The translations under genes and the position numbers were made by a program. Under the pieces are notes generated by a model. That model ran no database searches, was not told where the DNA came from, and was given only the letters and a program-made list of their open reading frames with translations. Below, piece by piece: positions 32,908 to 42,645 of a DNA stretch of 64,000 nt; position 1 is the stretch's first letter, and the number at the start of each line of letters is the position of its first letter. The DNA is taken from assembly GCF_003997495.1 (NCBI RefSeq), contig NZ_RZRU01000013.1:62001-126000 (forward strand), in the 5' to 3' direction. The DNA is from Mesorhizobium sp. M7A.F.Ca.US.008.03.1.1 (lineage in GTDB: Bacteria > Pseudomonadota > Alphaproteobacteria > Rhizobiales > Rhizobiaceae).

Positions 32908-35900
32908 ATGCGCATCGAGCGTCGTTTCACCAAGCCAGGACAGTCTGCCTATGCGGAGATCGAATTCCGCAAGGCGCTTTCGGAGATCAAGAATCCGGAT
33001 GGCTCGGTGGTGTTCCGCTTGGACAATATCGACGTGCCGGCGCAGTTCTCCCAGGTCGCAGCCGATATCCTGGCACAGAAATATTTCCGCAAGGCCGGTG
33101 TTCCGGCGCGCCTGAAGAAGATCGAAGAGAACGACGTCCCCTCTTTCCTGTGGCGCTCCGTCGCCGATGAGGCGGAACTCGCCAAGCTGCCGGAAGCCGA
33201 GCGCTACGGTTCCGAGATCGACGCCCGCCAGGTCTTCGACCGGCTTGCCGGCACCTGGACTTACTGGGGCTGGAAGGGCGGCTACTTCAAGGGGTCGGAG
33301 GAAGACGCGCGCGCCTTCCGTGACGAGCTCGCCTACATGCTGGCCACCCAGCGCGTGGCGCCGAATTCGCCGCAATGGTTCAACACCGGCCTGCACTGGG
33401 CCTATGGCATCGACGGGCCCAGCCAAGGCCACTTCTATGTCGACCCGTTCACCGGCAAGCTGACCAAGTCGAAATCCTCCTACGAGCATCCGCAGCCGCA
33501 TGCCTGCTTCATCCAGGGCGTGCAGGACGACCTCGTCAACGAGGGCGGCATCATGGACCTTTGGGTGCGTGAAGCGCGCCTGTTCAAGTACGGCTCCGGC
33601 ACCGGTTCCAACTTCTCGCTGCTGCGTGGCGAAGGCGAAAAGCTGTCGGGCGGCGGCCGTTCGTCGGGCCTGATGAGCTTTCTCAAGATCGGCGACCGTG
33701 CGGCGGGCGCCATCAAGTCGGGCGGCACCACGCGCCGCGCCGCCAAAATGGTCATCGTCGACGCCGACCACCCCGATATCGAGGAATTCATCGACTGGAA
33801 GGTCAATGAAGAGCAGAAGGTCGCCTCGCTGGTGACCGGCTCGAAGATCGTCAAGAAGCATCTCGAAGCGATCATGAAGGCCTGCGTCAACTGCGAAGGC
33901 AATGGCGACGACTGCTTCGACCCGTCGATCAACTCCGCGCTGAAGCGCGAGATCAAGGCGGCCAAGAAGTCGGCCGTGCCGGAGAACTACATCTACCGCG
34001 TCATCCAGTTCGCCAAGCAGGGCTATAGCTCGATGTCGTTCAAGACCTACGACACAGACTGGGATTCGGATGCCTACCTCACGGTTTCGGGCCAGAACTC
34101 CAACAATTCGGTGTCGCTGAAGGACAATTTCCTGCGCGCCGTCGAGGACGATGCGGACTGGCACCTCACCGCCCGCAAGGACGGCAAGGTGCTGAAGACG
34201 CTGAAGGCGCGCGATCTCTGGGAAAAGATCGGCTACGCCGCCTGGGCGTCGGCCGATCCGGGCCTGCATTTCAACACGACGATGAACGACTGGCACACAT
34301 GCGCATCGGCCGGTGCGATCCGGGCGTCCAACCCGTGCTCGGAATACATGTTCCTCGACGACACGGCCTGCAATCTCGCCTCGATCAATCTGCTGCCCTA
34401 CCGCAACGCCGACGGCACGATCGACATCGCAGCCTACGAGCACACGGTGCGGCTGTGGACCATCGTTCTCGAAATCTCGGTCATGATGGCGCAGTTCCCG
34501 TCGAAGGAGATCGCCAAGCAGTCCTACGAATACCGCACGCTCGGCCTCGGCTATGCCAATATCGGCGGCCTGCTGATGACGTCGGGCATTCCCTACGACT
34601 CCGATGAAGGCCGCGCCATCTGCGCCGCACTCACCGCGATCATGACCGGCATGGCCTATGCCACCTCGGCCGAGATGGCCGGCGAACTCGGCGCCTTCGC
34701 CGACTACGACCGCAATGCGCAGAACATGCTGCGCGTCATGCGCAACCATCGCCGTGCCGCCTATGGCGAGAAGCAGGGCTACGAGAAGCTCGCCGTCAAC
34801 CCAGTGCCGCTGGTCGCCTCCGACCTGAAGCAGCAGGACCTAGCCACCCACGCCAAGGCCGCCTGGGACCGCGCCATCGAGCTCGGCGAGGAGCATGGCT
34901 ACCGCAACGCGCAGGCGACCGTGATTGCGCCGACCGGCACGATCGGCCTGGTCATGGATTGCGACACCACCGGCATCGAGCCCGACTTCGCGCTGGTGAA
35001 GTTCAAGAAGCTGGCCGGCGGCGGCTACTTCAAGATCATCAACCGCGCCGTGCCGGAAGCGCTCCGCACGCTCGGCTATTCCGAAGCCCAGATCGCCGAG
35101 ATGGAGGCCTATGCGGTCGGCCACGGCAACCTCAATCAGGCGCCGGCCATCAACCCCGGCGCGCTCAAGGCCAAGGGCTTCACCGACGACAAGATCGCCG
35201 CGCTCAACGCAGCCTTGAAATCGGCCTTCGACATCAAGTTCGTCTTCAACCAGTGGACGCTCGGCGCAGACTGGGTGAAGGAGACGTTCGGCTTCACCGA
35301 CGAGCAGCTCAACGACTTCTCGTTCGAGATCCTGCCGGCGCTCGGCTTCTCCCGGAAGGACATCGAGGCCGCCAATATCCATGTCTGCGGTGCGATGACG
35401 CTGGAAGGCGCGCCCTTCCTCAAGGCCGAACACCTGGCGGTGTTCGACTGCGCCAGCCCGTGCGGCAAGATCGGCAAGCGCTCGCTGTCCATCAACAGCC
35501 ACATCCAGATGATGGCGGCGGCACAGCCTTTCATTTCCGGCGCCATCTCGAAGACCATCAACATGCCCAACGATGCGACGGTGGAAGACGCCAAGGGCGC
35601 CTATATGCTGTCATGGAAGCTGGCGCTGAAGGCCAACGCGCTCTACCGCGACGGCTCGAAGCTGTCGCAGCCGCTCAACTCCTCGCTGCTCGCCGATGGC
35701 GAGGACGACGAGGATGAAGCCGTCGAGCAGCTGCTCGCCGCACCTGCGGCAGCACGTGCCGCACAGATCACCGAGCGGATCGTCGAGCGCATCATCGAGC
35801 GCGTGTCGCGCGAGCAGGAAAAGCTGCCCGGCCGCCGCAAGGGTTACACGCAGAAGGCCAAGATCGGTGGCAACACCATCTTCCTGCGCACCGGCGAATA

Positions 35901-36690
35901 TGACGATGGCCGTCTCGGCGAAATCTTCATCGACATGAACAAGGAAGGCGCGACCTTGCGTGGCCTTCTCAACAACTTCGCCATCGCCATCTCGCTGGGC
36001 CTGCAATATGGCGTGCCACTCGACGAATATGTGCACGCCTTCACCTTCACCAAGTTCGAGCCGGCCGGCATGGTGCAGGGCAATGACGCCATCAAGAGCG
36101 CGACGTCGATCCTCGACTACGTGTTCCGCGAACTGGCGATTTCCTATCTCGGCCGCAACGATCTCGCCCATGTCGACCAGTCGGACTTTTCCAACACCGC
36201 ACTTGGCCGTGGCATCAGCGAAGGCAAGACGGATGCGGTCTCCAAGGGCCTGACCCGTGGCGCCTCGCCGGTGAAGCTGGTGTCGCGCGTCAGCGGCAAC
36301 GATCCGAAAGGCTTTGCGGCTCCTTCGGGCGCCCCTGCCCGCTCGGCACCGACCGCCTTTTCCGGCTCCAACGTGCTGGCTTTGAAACCGGCCAGCGACG
36401 AAGCGGTCGCCTACAAGCGCGACTATGAGGAGCGGGCAAAGGAACTGGCCGAGGACATCGCTTTCGAGGAAGCGGCGGGGGCTGCTTCCGATACCACGGC
36501 TGCGCTGTTCACCGACGTTGCGGCCGTTGAGGCGGCCGAAGCCAAGAAACTCGCCAACGACCGCCGCGCCAAGTCGCTGCTCCAGGGCTACACCGGCAAT
36601 TCCTGCTCCGAATGCCAGAATTTCACCATGGTGCGGAACGGGACCTGCGAGAAGTGCGATACGTGCGGATCGACGAGCGGGTGCAGCTGA
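32908..36690 (+). CDS. nrdJ: Adenosylcobalamin-dependent (class II) ribonucleotide reductase
   Basis: A 1260-residue enzyme making deoxynucleotides in the cytoplasm, using a B12-derived radical and so independent of oxygen. Visible features are an N-terminal region with VAPNSPQWFNTGL, the active-site segment NPCSEYMFLDDTACNLASINLLPY with Cys, Glu and Asn, and APTGTIGLVMDCDTTGIEPD. The Cys-rich C-terminal tail (CSECQNF ... CEKCDTCGSTSGC) shuttles electrons. Length and tail match the rhizobial NrdJ, which in S. meliloti is the main reductase. NrdR-like boxes lie about 250 bp upstream. Confidence 0.97.
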   Translation: MRIERRFTKPGQSAYAEIEFRKALSEIKNPDGSVVFRLDNIDVPAQFSQVAADILAQKYFRKAGVPARLKKIEENDVPSFLWRSVADEAELAKLPEAERYGSEIDARQVFDRLAGTWTYWGWKGGYFKGSEEDARAFRDELAYMLATQRVAPNSPQWFNTGLHWAYGIDGPSQGHFYVDPFTGKLTKSKSSYEHPQPHACFIQGVQDDLVNEGGIMDLWVREARLFKYGSGTGSNFSLLRGEGEKLSGGGRSSGLMSFLKIGDRAAGAIKSGGTTRRAAKMVIVDADHPDIEEFIDWKVNEEQKVASLVTGSKIVKKHLEAIMKACVNCEGNGDDCFDPSINSALKREIKAAKKSAVPENYIYRVIQFAKQGYSSMSFKTYDTDWDSDAYLTVSGQNSNNSVSLKDNFLRAVEDDADWHLTARKDGKVLKTLKARDLWEKIGYAAWASADPGLHFNTTMNDWHTCASAGAIRASNPCSEYMFLDDTACNLASINLLPYRNADGTIDIAAYEHTVRLWTIVLEISVMMAQFPSKEIAKQSYEYRTLGLGYANIGGLLMTSGIPYDSDEGRAICAALTAIMTGMAYATSAEMAGELGAFADYDRNAQNMLRVMRNHRRAAYGEKQGYEKLAVNPVPLVASDLKQQDLATHAKAAWDRAIELGEEHGYRNAQATVIAPTGTIGLVMDCDTTGIEPDFALVKFKKLAGGGYFKIINRAVPEALRTLGYSEAQIAEMEAYAVGHGNLNQAPAINPGALKAKGFTDDKIAALNAALKSAFDIKFVFNQWTLGADWVKETFGFTDEQLNDFSFEILPALGFSRKDIEAANIHVCGAMTLEGAPFLKAEHLAVFDCASPCGKIGKRSLSINSHIQMMAAAQPFISGAISKTINMPNDATVEDAKGAYMLSWKLALKANALYRDGSKLSQPLNSSLLADGEDDEDEAVEQLLAAPAAARAAQITERIVERIIERVSREQEKLPGRRKGYTQKAKIGGNTIFLRTGEYDDGRLGEIFIDMNKEGATLRGLLNNFAIAISLGLQYGVPLDEYVHAFTFTKFEPAGMVQGNDAIKSATSILDYVFRELAISYLGRNDLAHVDQSDFSNTALGRGISEGKTDAVSKGLTRGASPVKLVSRVSGNDPKGFAAPSGAPARSAPTAFSGSNVLALKPASDEAVAYKRDYEERAKELAEDIAFEEAAGAASDTTAALFTDVAAVEAAEAKKLANDRRAKSLLQGYTGNSCSECQNFTMVRNGTCEKCDTCGSTSGCS

Positions 36691-36730
36691 GGCAATCCGA
36701 AACGCCCAAACCAACCCAAAAACCCAACAT

Positions 36731-36760
36731 CATCGGCCCGGTCGCAAGACCGGGCCGATG
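36731..36760 (+). terminator. Hairpin downstream of nrdJ, probable terminator
   Basis: CATCGGCCCGGTC pairs perfectly with GACCGGGCCGATG across a GCAA tetraloop, 40 bp after the nrdJ stop. It is preceded by A-rich sequence; only a short TTT follows. Confidence 0.65.
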
Positions 36761-36775
36761 CGTTTAGGTCAAAAC

Positions 36776-37147
36776 ATGATTGATCATATTACCGTTGTGG
36801 TGAGCGATCTTGAGAAGAGCAAGCTGTTCTACGAAAGGGCTTTTGCGCCCTTGGGATATCGCCTCTCCTTCGGCAAGGACGGCGTGTTCTGGGCCTTTGA
36901 TATCGGCGCCGGCAGCCTGTCCGAGATCCAGCGATGGGACAGCGAACCGCCGCTGACACGTGTGCATGTCGCTTTCCGGGTGAACAGCAAGGCAGACGTC
37001 GAGGCGTTCTATCGAGCTGCCCTCGAGGCCGGTGGTACGGACAATGGCGCACCCGGCCCGCGGCCGGAATATACAGCGAATTACTACGCCTGCTTCATCC
37101 TTGATCTCGATGGCTACAACATCGAAGCCATGCTCAATGAACCATGA
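36776..37147 (+). CDS. VOC-superfamily (glyoxalase/bleomycin-resistance-like) protein
   Basis: A 123-residue protein of the vicinal-oxygen-chelate fold, with two beta-alpha-beta-beta-beta modules: MIDHITVVVSDLEKSKLFYERAFAPLGY, then RVHVAFRVNSKADVEAFYRAAL and ACFILDLDGYNIEAML. Candidate metal ligands are His4 and a Glu near the end. The reaction is unknown; family members include glyoxalase and dioxygenases. The start at 36776 is the natural domain start. It follows the nrdJ terminator. Confidence 0.85.
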   Translation: MIDHITVVVSDLEKSKLFYERAFAPLGYRLSFGKDGVFWAFDIGAGSLSEIQRWDSEPPLTRVHVAFRVNSKADVEAFYRAALEAGGTDNGAPGPRPEYTANYYACFILDLDGYNIEAMLNEP

Positions 37148-37185
37148 CGCGAGCGTGAGGCTGGCCATGCCTTCGGCTTGCCAGC

Positions 37186-38016
37186 TCAAAGCCTCTCAGC
37201 ATGCCATCTCAGATGGTCGTCCATGAAGCTGGAGATGAAAAAATACGAGTGATCGTATCCATCCTGCATCCGCAGCTTCAGCGGAATGCCGGCTTTGGTG
37301 CAGGCCGCTTCAAGCAGCCAGGGCCTCAGCCCGTCGTCAAGGAATCCGTCCGACGTTCCCTGATCCACCAGAAATTCGGGGAAACGGTATCCGTCATCGA
37401 TGAGCGACGTCGCGTCGCAGGTTCGCCACGAAGCCTCATCCTTGCCGAGATACTTCTCAAAAGCCGGTCTCGACCAGCCGGCGGTGCTTGGCTGGGCGAT
37501 CGGGGCGAACGCCGAACAGCTCTTGAAACGCCGCGGATTCTTCAAGGCAATCGTCAGCGCGCCGTGCCCGCCCATCGAATGGCCAAAGATAGCCTGGCGC
37601 GCCATATCGGCTGGAAATTCAGCCGCGATGAGAGCTGGCAACTCCTCGGTGACATAGGAATACATACGATAGTTCGTCGCATAAGGCTCTTGCGTCGCAT
37701 CGAGGTAGAAGCCGGCGCCGGAGCCGAACTGCCAGTTGTCTTTTTCATCCGGAATGTCGGCCCCGCGCGGGCTGGTGTCGGGACAGACGACAATCAGGCC
37801 AAGCTCGGCGGCCATGCGCCTGTACTCGCCCTTGTCCATTACATTGGCGTGGGTACACGTCAGGCCTGAGAGATACCACACAATTGGACAAGGCGTTTCC
37901 CGCGCCTGCGGAGGTATGAAAACGGCAAAAATCATCTCGCAATGGCAACTCGTCGAGAAATGAGAATAGACGCCCTGCACGCCGCCATGGGCTTTCGCTT
38001 GAGAGATGATTTTCAT
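37186..38016 (-). CDS. fghA: S-formylglutathione hydrolase
   Basis: An esterase-D-family enzyme (276 residues) that hydrolyses S-formylglutathione to formate and glutathione, the last step of glutathione-linked formaldehyde oxidation. The alpha/beta-hydrolase triad is visible: Ser in IFGHSMGGHGA, Asp in DQGTSDGFLDD, and His in DGYDHSYFFI. CTHANV and GAGFYLDATQEPYATNYRMYSYV are hallmark stretches. The start at 38016 follows GGAGA. It is the last gene after fhcC (102-bp gap), placing the glutathione and H4MPT routes side by side. Confidence 0.95.
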   Translation of the reverse strand: MKIISQAKAHGGVQGVYSHFSTSCHCEMIFAVFIPPQARETPCPIVWYLSGLTCTHANVMDKGEYRRMAAELGLIVVCPDTSPRGADIPDEKDNWQFGSGAGFYLDATQEPYATNYRMYSYVTEELPALIAAEFPADMARQAIFGHSMGGHGALTIALKNPRRFKSCSAFAPIAQPSTAGWSRPAFEKYLGKDEASWRTCDATSLIDDGYRFPEFLVDQGTSDGFLDDGLRPWLLEAACTKAGIPLKLRMQDGYDHSYFFISSFMDDHLRWHAERL

Positions 38017-38118
38017 GTGTTCTCCACGTTGCGGGTCGGATGACGGTCGGCCCCACCACTGCCATCCAGCGGCAAGCACTTGCGTCCTGCCATCGTATGG
38101 TTCTTGTGTCGACGGATC

Positions 38119-38928
38119 TCAGCGCGGAAAAAGAACCTCGCCCATTCCGAGCACTGCATTGTCCCCGCCATATTTGTGCGGTGCGCTCCCCAGAAGCGGC
38201 CGTTTCAAAATGCCCTCGGCGATCAGATGACGATCGATGATGGCGGCGAAAACGCTCTCGGGTGCGCCACATTCGACGAAGCTCGGCGACATGCGTGCCG
38301 GCGTGCGATCGAGAAGGATCGAACCGCGACGCATCAAGTAACCGGGCATCTCACCGGTGCCACCGGCCACCACCAGGGTGCCGGCGATCATGCGGCTGCC
38401 GGCATGGTCGCCGGAGCCTTTCAGCACCGCAACCAGGCCGCGCCGCATGCGGTCCGCGGCGAAGGCGCCCGCCTTGCCCCTGACGATCAACACACCGCCG
38501 TTCATGCCGGCCAGTTCCCCGACGAGCGGCGCACCGAGGTGGTCGCCGGCATTGCCCGTTATCTCAAGCCTGCCGCCGCGCATGCCGGAGCCGGCATATG
38601 GACCCGCATTGCCTTCGATCGTCAGCTTGCCACCGCGCATGGCGCGCCCGGCCTGGGCGCCGGCATTGCCAACGAGGCGAACCGACCCCGCCCGCATGCC
38701 TTGCGCCACAAGGTCAAGGCGCGCGCTTCCACCTTCGAACACGATGCTTGTCGGATCGCTGCCGGCGACGCGAAAAATATCGCCCACCTTCGATCCGTGC
38801 TTCGACATGCCGATCTGGATTCTTTCGACATCGCGCCTTTCGATCCCGGCCAGCCGCTCCGGCGTCAGCGGCGACAGGTCGAGGCGCTCCGGCGGCTCGG
38901 CAACCAGGGTGAAGGTCAGCGCCTTCAT
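38119..38928 (-). CDS. fhcC: Formyltransferase/hydrolase complex subunit C
   Basis: A 269-residue homologue of FwdC/FmdC. The centre consists of repeated glycine-rich turns (e.g. GNAGAQAGRAMRGGKL, GNAGPYAGSGMRGGRL, GNAGDHLGAPLVGELAGMNGG) that form a beta-helix like the glutamate-synthase gamma domain. In methylotrophs FhcABCD releases formate from formyl-H4MPT through formyl-methylofuran. The start overlaps the fhcD stop by 4 bp, so the genes are translationally coupled. Confidence 0.95.
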   Translation of the reverse strand: MKALTFTLVAEPPERLDLSPLTPERLAGIERRDVERIQIGMSKHGSKVGDIFRVAGSDPTSIVFEGGSARLDLVAQGMRAGSVRLVGNAGAQAGRAMRGGKLTIEGNAGPYAGSGMRGGRLEITGNAGDHLGAPLVGELAGMNGGVLIVRGKAGAFAADRMRRGLVAVLKGSGDHAGSRMIAGTLVVAGGTGEMPGYLMRRGSILLDRTPARMSPSFVECGAPESVFAAIIDRHLIAEGILKRPLLGSAPHKYGGDNAVLGMGEVLFPR

Positions 38929-39833
38929 GGCAGCATATCCTTCAGCGAGTAGATGAATTTTCCGAGCTTGCCGCCGTAATTGCCGGCGCTGATCCGCACC
39001 GCGCCTCTTTTCGGTCCGAGCTCTATCACAGCCTTGATGCCCGCCTTCATCGCGGCGGCAACGGCCTCATTGGTCTCACCATCGATGACGATTTCCAGGA
39101 CGGCGTTGATGTCGGGACCGAGCTCACTCGCGACGACGCCGCGCAGCGTCGGCGCGTAGGCTTCGTTGGCCGAGGCGATCATCCCTTTGTATTTGCCACC
39201 TATCTTGGAACCCGAACGGGCAATGCCGCCCGGAAACGGCACGATGGCGCCAGGCACCATGCCGATCGCACCGACCGCGGCCTCGGCAGCGGCCAAAGCG
39301 TTGGCGCTGCTTTGCGCCATGACAAAGAAATTGCCGCCACCGACAGCTTCCTTCGTCAGTCCGGTCGTTGCTTCGCACAGGAACTCGCCATCCATGACGG
39401 GAATACGCCAGAAATGCCTGTCGCCGATCTTCTTGGAGATTTGCCAGCCGTCGCCAAAATAACGCAGCGCCGAACCCAACTTGAGCTCGGCGCTGCCCTG
39501 CAGCCCGGCAAAGCAGGCGGAACCCGGCGAGGTCAAAACGCATTGGCCGACACGATTGAGCAGTTGTTTCTGCAATTCGTCGGTTCCCATCGCGAAAATC
39601 ATGACGCGGCAGCCGGGCCGGCCATCCGGTGTGGCCGATGGCGGCAGGTCGAGATCGATTGCCGCTTCGCAGCCGCAACCGATCACCGAGGTGGCGAAGC
39701 CGGTCATCGTGACCGCCGCCTGGCGAGCCCATTTCCGGCTCGGAGCGGTGATGACGATGGCGGTTGCGCGCATGCCGAAGGCTTCGGCGAAGGTATCGTC
39801 GATCGTTACCCCATTGACGCTCATGTTCGGCAT
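38925..39833 (-). CDS. fhcD: Formylmethanofuran:tetrahydromethanopterin formyltransferase subunit
   Basis: A 302-residue Ftr homologue that transfers the formyl group between H4MPT and methylofuran inside the Fhc complex. Family features are the opening VNGVTIDDTFAEAFGMRATAIVITA, central VMAQSSANALAAAEAAVGAI and the end ISAGNYGGKLGKFIYSLKD. It overlaps fhcA by 13 bp and is followed by fhcC. Confidence 0.97.
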   Translation of the reverse strand: MPNMSVNGVTIDDTFAEAFGMRATAIVITAPSRKWARQAAVTMTGFATSVIGCGCEAAIDLDLPPSATPDGRPGCRVMIFAMGTDELQKQLLNRVGQCVLTSPGSACFAGLQGSAELKLGSALRYFGDGWQISKKIGDRHFWRIPVMDGEFLCEATTGLTKEAVGGGNFFVMAQSSANALAAAEAAVGAIGMVPGAIVPFPGGIARSGSKIGGKYKGMIASANEAYAPTLRGVVASELGPDINAVLEIVIDGETNEAVAAAMKAGIKAVIELGPKRGAVRISAGNYGGKLGKFIYSLKDMLP

Positions 39834-41452
39834 GGCACCTCGCCGAATGGCTGTTCGCGCGCAATCGCGGAATCCGGAAAATTGAACCAGTCCAGCGACA
39901 GGCCGTAGCGCTGCTGGTGATACTCCTCGAGCCGTCGCACCATTGCCTTGTCGACAGGTGGCTTGAGCCTCAATGCCTTGCCCCAGCGGTAATGGACGAT
40001 TTCCCCGTCTTGCACGACGAGATCGCCATCCTTGAAAACATACGCCGCCCGTCCGAGCATTTTCGCGATACTGCGGTCCCTGCGGTAGATAGCGATGTCT
40101 GCTGTTGCGCCGGCGCCGAGATGGCCTCGATCCGTCAAGCCGAGCAGCTTGGCTGGCGCCGCGCGCGTCATGATGGCGATTTCCTCGAACGTGTATTCGC
40201 GGTCAATTGCGGCCAGGGTAGAGAGCGCCAGGGCGGATCGTGAAAGTCCGGCGGTCATTTCGGTGCGCGCTTCCCGGCTCATCAGCAGTTCGAACAGCGC
40301 CGGATAAGCGGTAAAAGGTGCACCGTTGGGATGATCGGTGGTGAAGAATACACGCCAGGGATCGTCGATCAGGAGAAAAAGCTCGAGCCCGATCGCCCAC
40401 TGCATCGTGCCGTAGAAGTCCTTGCCATAGCTGTAGGGCACAATGCCGCCGCCATTGCCGTCACCATCATGAATGACGGTCTTTTTCGGGTGCGCGCTGC
40501 CACGCGCCGAAAACTGCCGCATGACGTCGGAGGAGACCGTGACCGTCTGGCCGAACATTACCTGGCCGATATCGATGGTGACTTCCGGTGTCGCGTTGAC
40601 CAGTTCGGCAAGCCGTGCGGCGGCGGAAGAAAACCCGCGTTTTCCCTCGGTGCCATAGCCATAGAACTGGAGGTGGGCCAGGTGCAGCGGCAGCCCATCC
40701 GCCGCTGCAATCGTCGCAGCCGCCGTATCCGCCGATCCGGGGCTGCCCAGATTGTTGCAATGGACGTGCAAAGGATGCGGCAGGCCAAGACTGTCGACGG
40801 CGGCCTGCAGCGTCTTGACGATCTTGCGCGAACTGACGCCATAGGAAGGCACGACATCGTCCAGCGAGAAGGTGCGGACGTTCTCCTTGAAGGCGGCCGC
40901 CGCACCGGCGTTGATCACCTTGACCCCAAGCGCCCGCGTCGAAGCCACCGTCCAGGCGACATAGTCCTCGATCATCGTCCGGGGGGCGTCGTCGCGGATC
41001 ATCGACAACAGGAAATCGTCATTGCCGAGAATGGCGAGGGTCGCTTTGTCGATGATCGGGATGTCAGCCAGTTCGAGATGCGTGTGAAGCGCCGCTCCCG
41101 GCGACATCGCCGGCTCGACGACCGTCGTAAAGCCCATCTTTGCGTAGAGGCAGCCGGTCTGGAACGTCGACCAGCCGGCATTGGAGAGCGGCGTCGTTGC
41201 TGGCCTCACCTGATGGGCGGCATGCTGTTCGGGCAAGAGCAGCCGCGCGGTGTTCACATTGCCGCCACCGATGTGGGAGTGGATGTCGATGGCGCCAGCC
41301 ATCACGATGCAGCCGCTGGCTTCGATGGTCCGGTCGGCCGCCCCTCCCGCCGGCGCCGGAACGATCTTGTCGTCCTTGATCCAGAGGTCGCCTTTGCCGA
41401 GACGGCCGTTGACGGGGTCGATGATGTCGCCGCCGGCGATTTTCGTCAGCAT
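39821..41452 (-). CDS. fhcA: Formyltransferase/hydrolase complex subunit A
   Basis: A 543-residue amidohydrolase-fold protein homologous to FwdA/FmdA. The binuclear metal site is indicated by the HxH motif in IDIHSHIGGGNVN and later PLHVHCNNLG and HLAHLQFYGYG. It hydrolyses formyl-methylofuran to formate. The start at 41452 gives MLTKIAGGDIIDP, the usual amidohydrolase opening. The frame continues upstream without similarity. The start overlaps the fhcB stop by 7 bp. Confidence 0.96.
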   Translation of the reverse strand: MLTKIAGGDIIDPVNGRLGKGDLWIKDDKIVPAPAGGAADRTIEASGCIVMAGAIDIHSHIGGGNVNTARLLLPEQHAAHQVRPATTPLSNAGWSTFQTGCLYAKMGFTTVVEPAMSPGAALHTHLELADIPIIDKATLAILGNDDFLLSMIRDDAPRTMIEDYVAWTVASTRALGVKVINAGAAAAFKENVRTFSLDDVVPSYGVSSRKIVKTLQAAVDSLGLPHPLHVHCNNLGSPGSADTAAATIAAADGLPLHLAHLQFYGYGTEGKRGFSSAAARLAELVNATPEVTIDIGQVMFGQTVTVSSDVMRQFSARGSAHPKKTVIHDGDGNGGGIVPYSYGKDFYGTMQWAIGLELFLLIDDPWRVFFTTDHPNGAPFTAYPALFELLMSREARTEMTAGLSRSALALSTLAAIDREYTFEEIAIMTRAAPAKLLGLTDRGHLGAGATADIAIYRRDRSIAKMLGRAAYVFKDGDLVVQDGEIVHYRWGKALRLKPPVDKAMVRRLEEYHQQRYGLSLDWFNFPDSAIAREQPFGEVPCRT

Positions 41453-42534
41453 GGCAGTGCCTCGGCGAAAGCGTGGGTAGCGATCAGGCGGATGATCGTC
41501 GCGGCGGAGGGCAATTGCGAGGCCGCTTGCGCATCGATCGACCTGAGCGAGCCCGTGCGGCTGGAGTAGACAACCGCATCGTGATCGAGCCCAGCTTCGC
41601 CGATGGCGATGGTGACTGCGGCGCCGGCAACCGGCTTTTCCGTTTTCGTCAGCACAATCAGCGCCATGCGTGCCCTTTTTTTCTGCGGTTGGGCCGTTGC
41701 GGCGGAGATCCGCAGGTGTAGGTCGGCTTCGCCGGCAGCGATCATGCGCGCCACATCGCAGCGCCAGGGATCGAATTCCGGGAAGCCGCGCGCAAAGCCG
41801 GTGCGCAGCGGAAAACCTGTCATCCAGGCCGAGGCGAGCGTGCTTCCCCACCCGTTTTCGTTCGCCGGCAGATGGAGGCCGGATGCGCGCGATTTGCGAT
41901 TGAGATCGGCGATCAGTCCTTGCAGCATCTCCAATGCCAGGCCTTCGGCGGCGTGGCCTGAAAACAGGAACACGGGAAAATGCGCGGCCGCCAGAGCTTT
42001 GGCGAAATCATTGAAATTCGACACCGGTTGCGATGTACGCTGCCCTTTGTACTGTGCCCTCAGTGCCGCCAGCGTGGCGGCGAGGCTAGCTTGGCCACAG
42101 GAAAGTCGCGTTGCCTTGCGCCCGTCGTTCAGCGGCGGCACAGACATCCCGTCTGGGCCTACCACGAAGAACGCGCGCTGGTTCCCGGTCGAGAGGTCGG
42201 GAACCGTCCCAGCGAGTTCGCCAACAAGACCATGCTGGATCCGCGGGAGCTCGCCCACGATCACCACGACATCGGCACGCCGGCGCGTCTCACCGGGGGC
42301 GACGGTCATTGCCCCCTTGTCCGTAAAAAGCGCGGTCTCTCGGGCAAGTGCCGCGCCATCGGCATGGTCGTATGCCGCGCCAGCCCGCTCAGCCAGCGCG
42401 ATCGCCGCCCTCGTGCCGTCTATATCCGTATCAAAGCTGAGAACCGGGCACCGACTTGACGACAATAGCGACGCGGCATGCGCAGCCGCGTGCTCAATCA
42501 GCACTTCCCGGTTGCCGATCCAAGCAACCGCCAT
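41446..42534 (-). CDS. fhcB: Formyltransferase/hydrolase complex subunit B
   Basis: A 362-residue homologue of the catalytic molybdenum/tungsten subunit FwdB, but much shorter. It lacks a Cys-x2-Cys-x3-Cys iron-sulphur motif, as known for methylotroph FhcB, which has no formate dehydrogenase activity and is structural. Recognisable stretches include VVVIVGELPRIQHG, LFSGHAAEGLALEMLQGLIADLN and LHLPANENGWG. It is the first fhc gene, 111 bp downstream of the pterin dehydratase gene. Confidence 0.92.
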   Translation of the reverse strand: MAVAWIGNREVLIEHAAAHAASLLSSSRCPVLSFDTDIDGTRAAIALAERAGAAYDHADGAALARETALFTDKGAMTVAPGETRRRADVVVIVGELPRIQHGLVGELAGTVPDLSTGNQRAFFVVGPDGMSVPPLNDGRKATRLSCGQASLAATLAALRAQYKGQRTSQPVSNFNDFAKALAAAHFPVFLFSGHAAEGLALEMLQGLIADLNRKSRASGLHLPANENGWGSTLASAWMTGFPLRTGFARGFPEFDPWRCDVARMIAAGEADLHLRISAATAQPQKKRARMALIVLTKTEKPVAGAAVTIAIGEAGLDHDAVVYSSRTGSLRSIDAQAASQLPSAATIIRLIATHAFAEALPC

Positions 42535-42645
42535 TCGCTAGACTACTTTCTGGTGCCAGCCCGATCCTAGACGAAACTGGATTGGCCGTGAACCCCACCT
42601 TGCAGCGGACAGCGAATGTTTTCATACGGTCAACAAATTGCGACC

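Noticed and set aside
32665..34749. A 694-codon open frame on the minus strand
   Set aside because: It lies entirely opposite the well-supported nrdJ and its Arg/His/Gly-rich composition is typical of antisense frames in GC-rich DNA.
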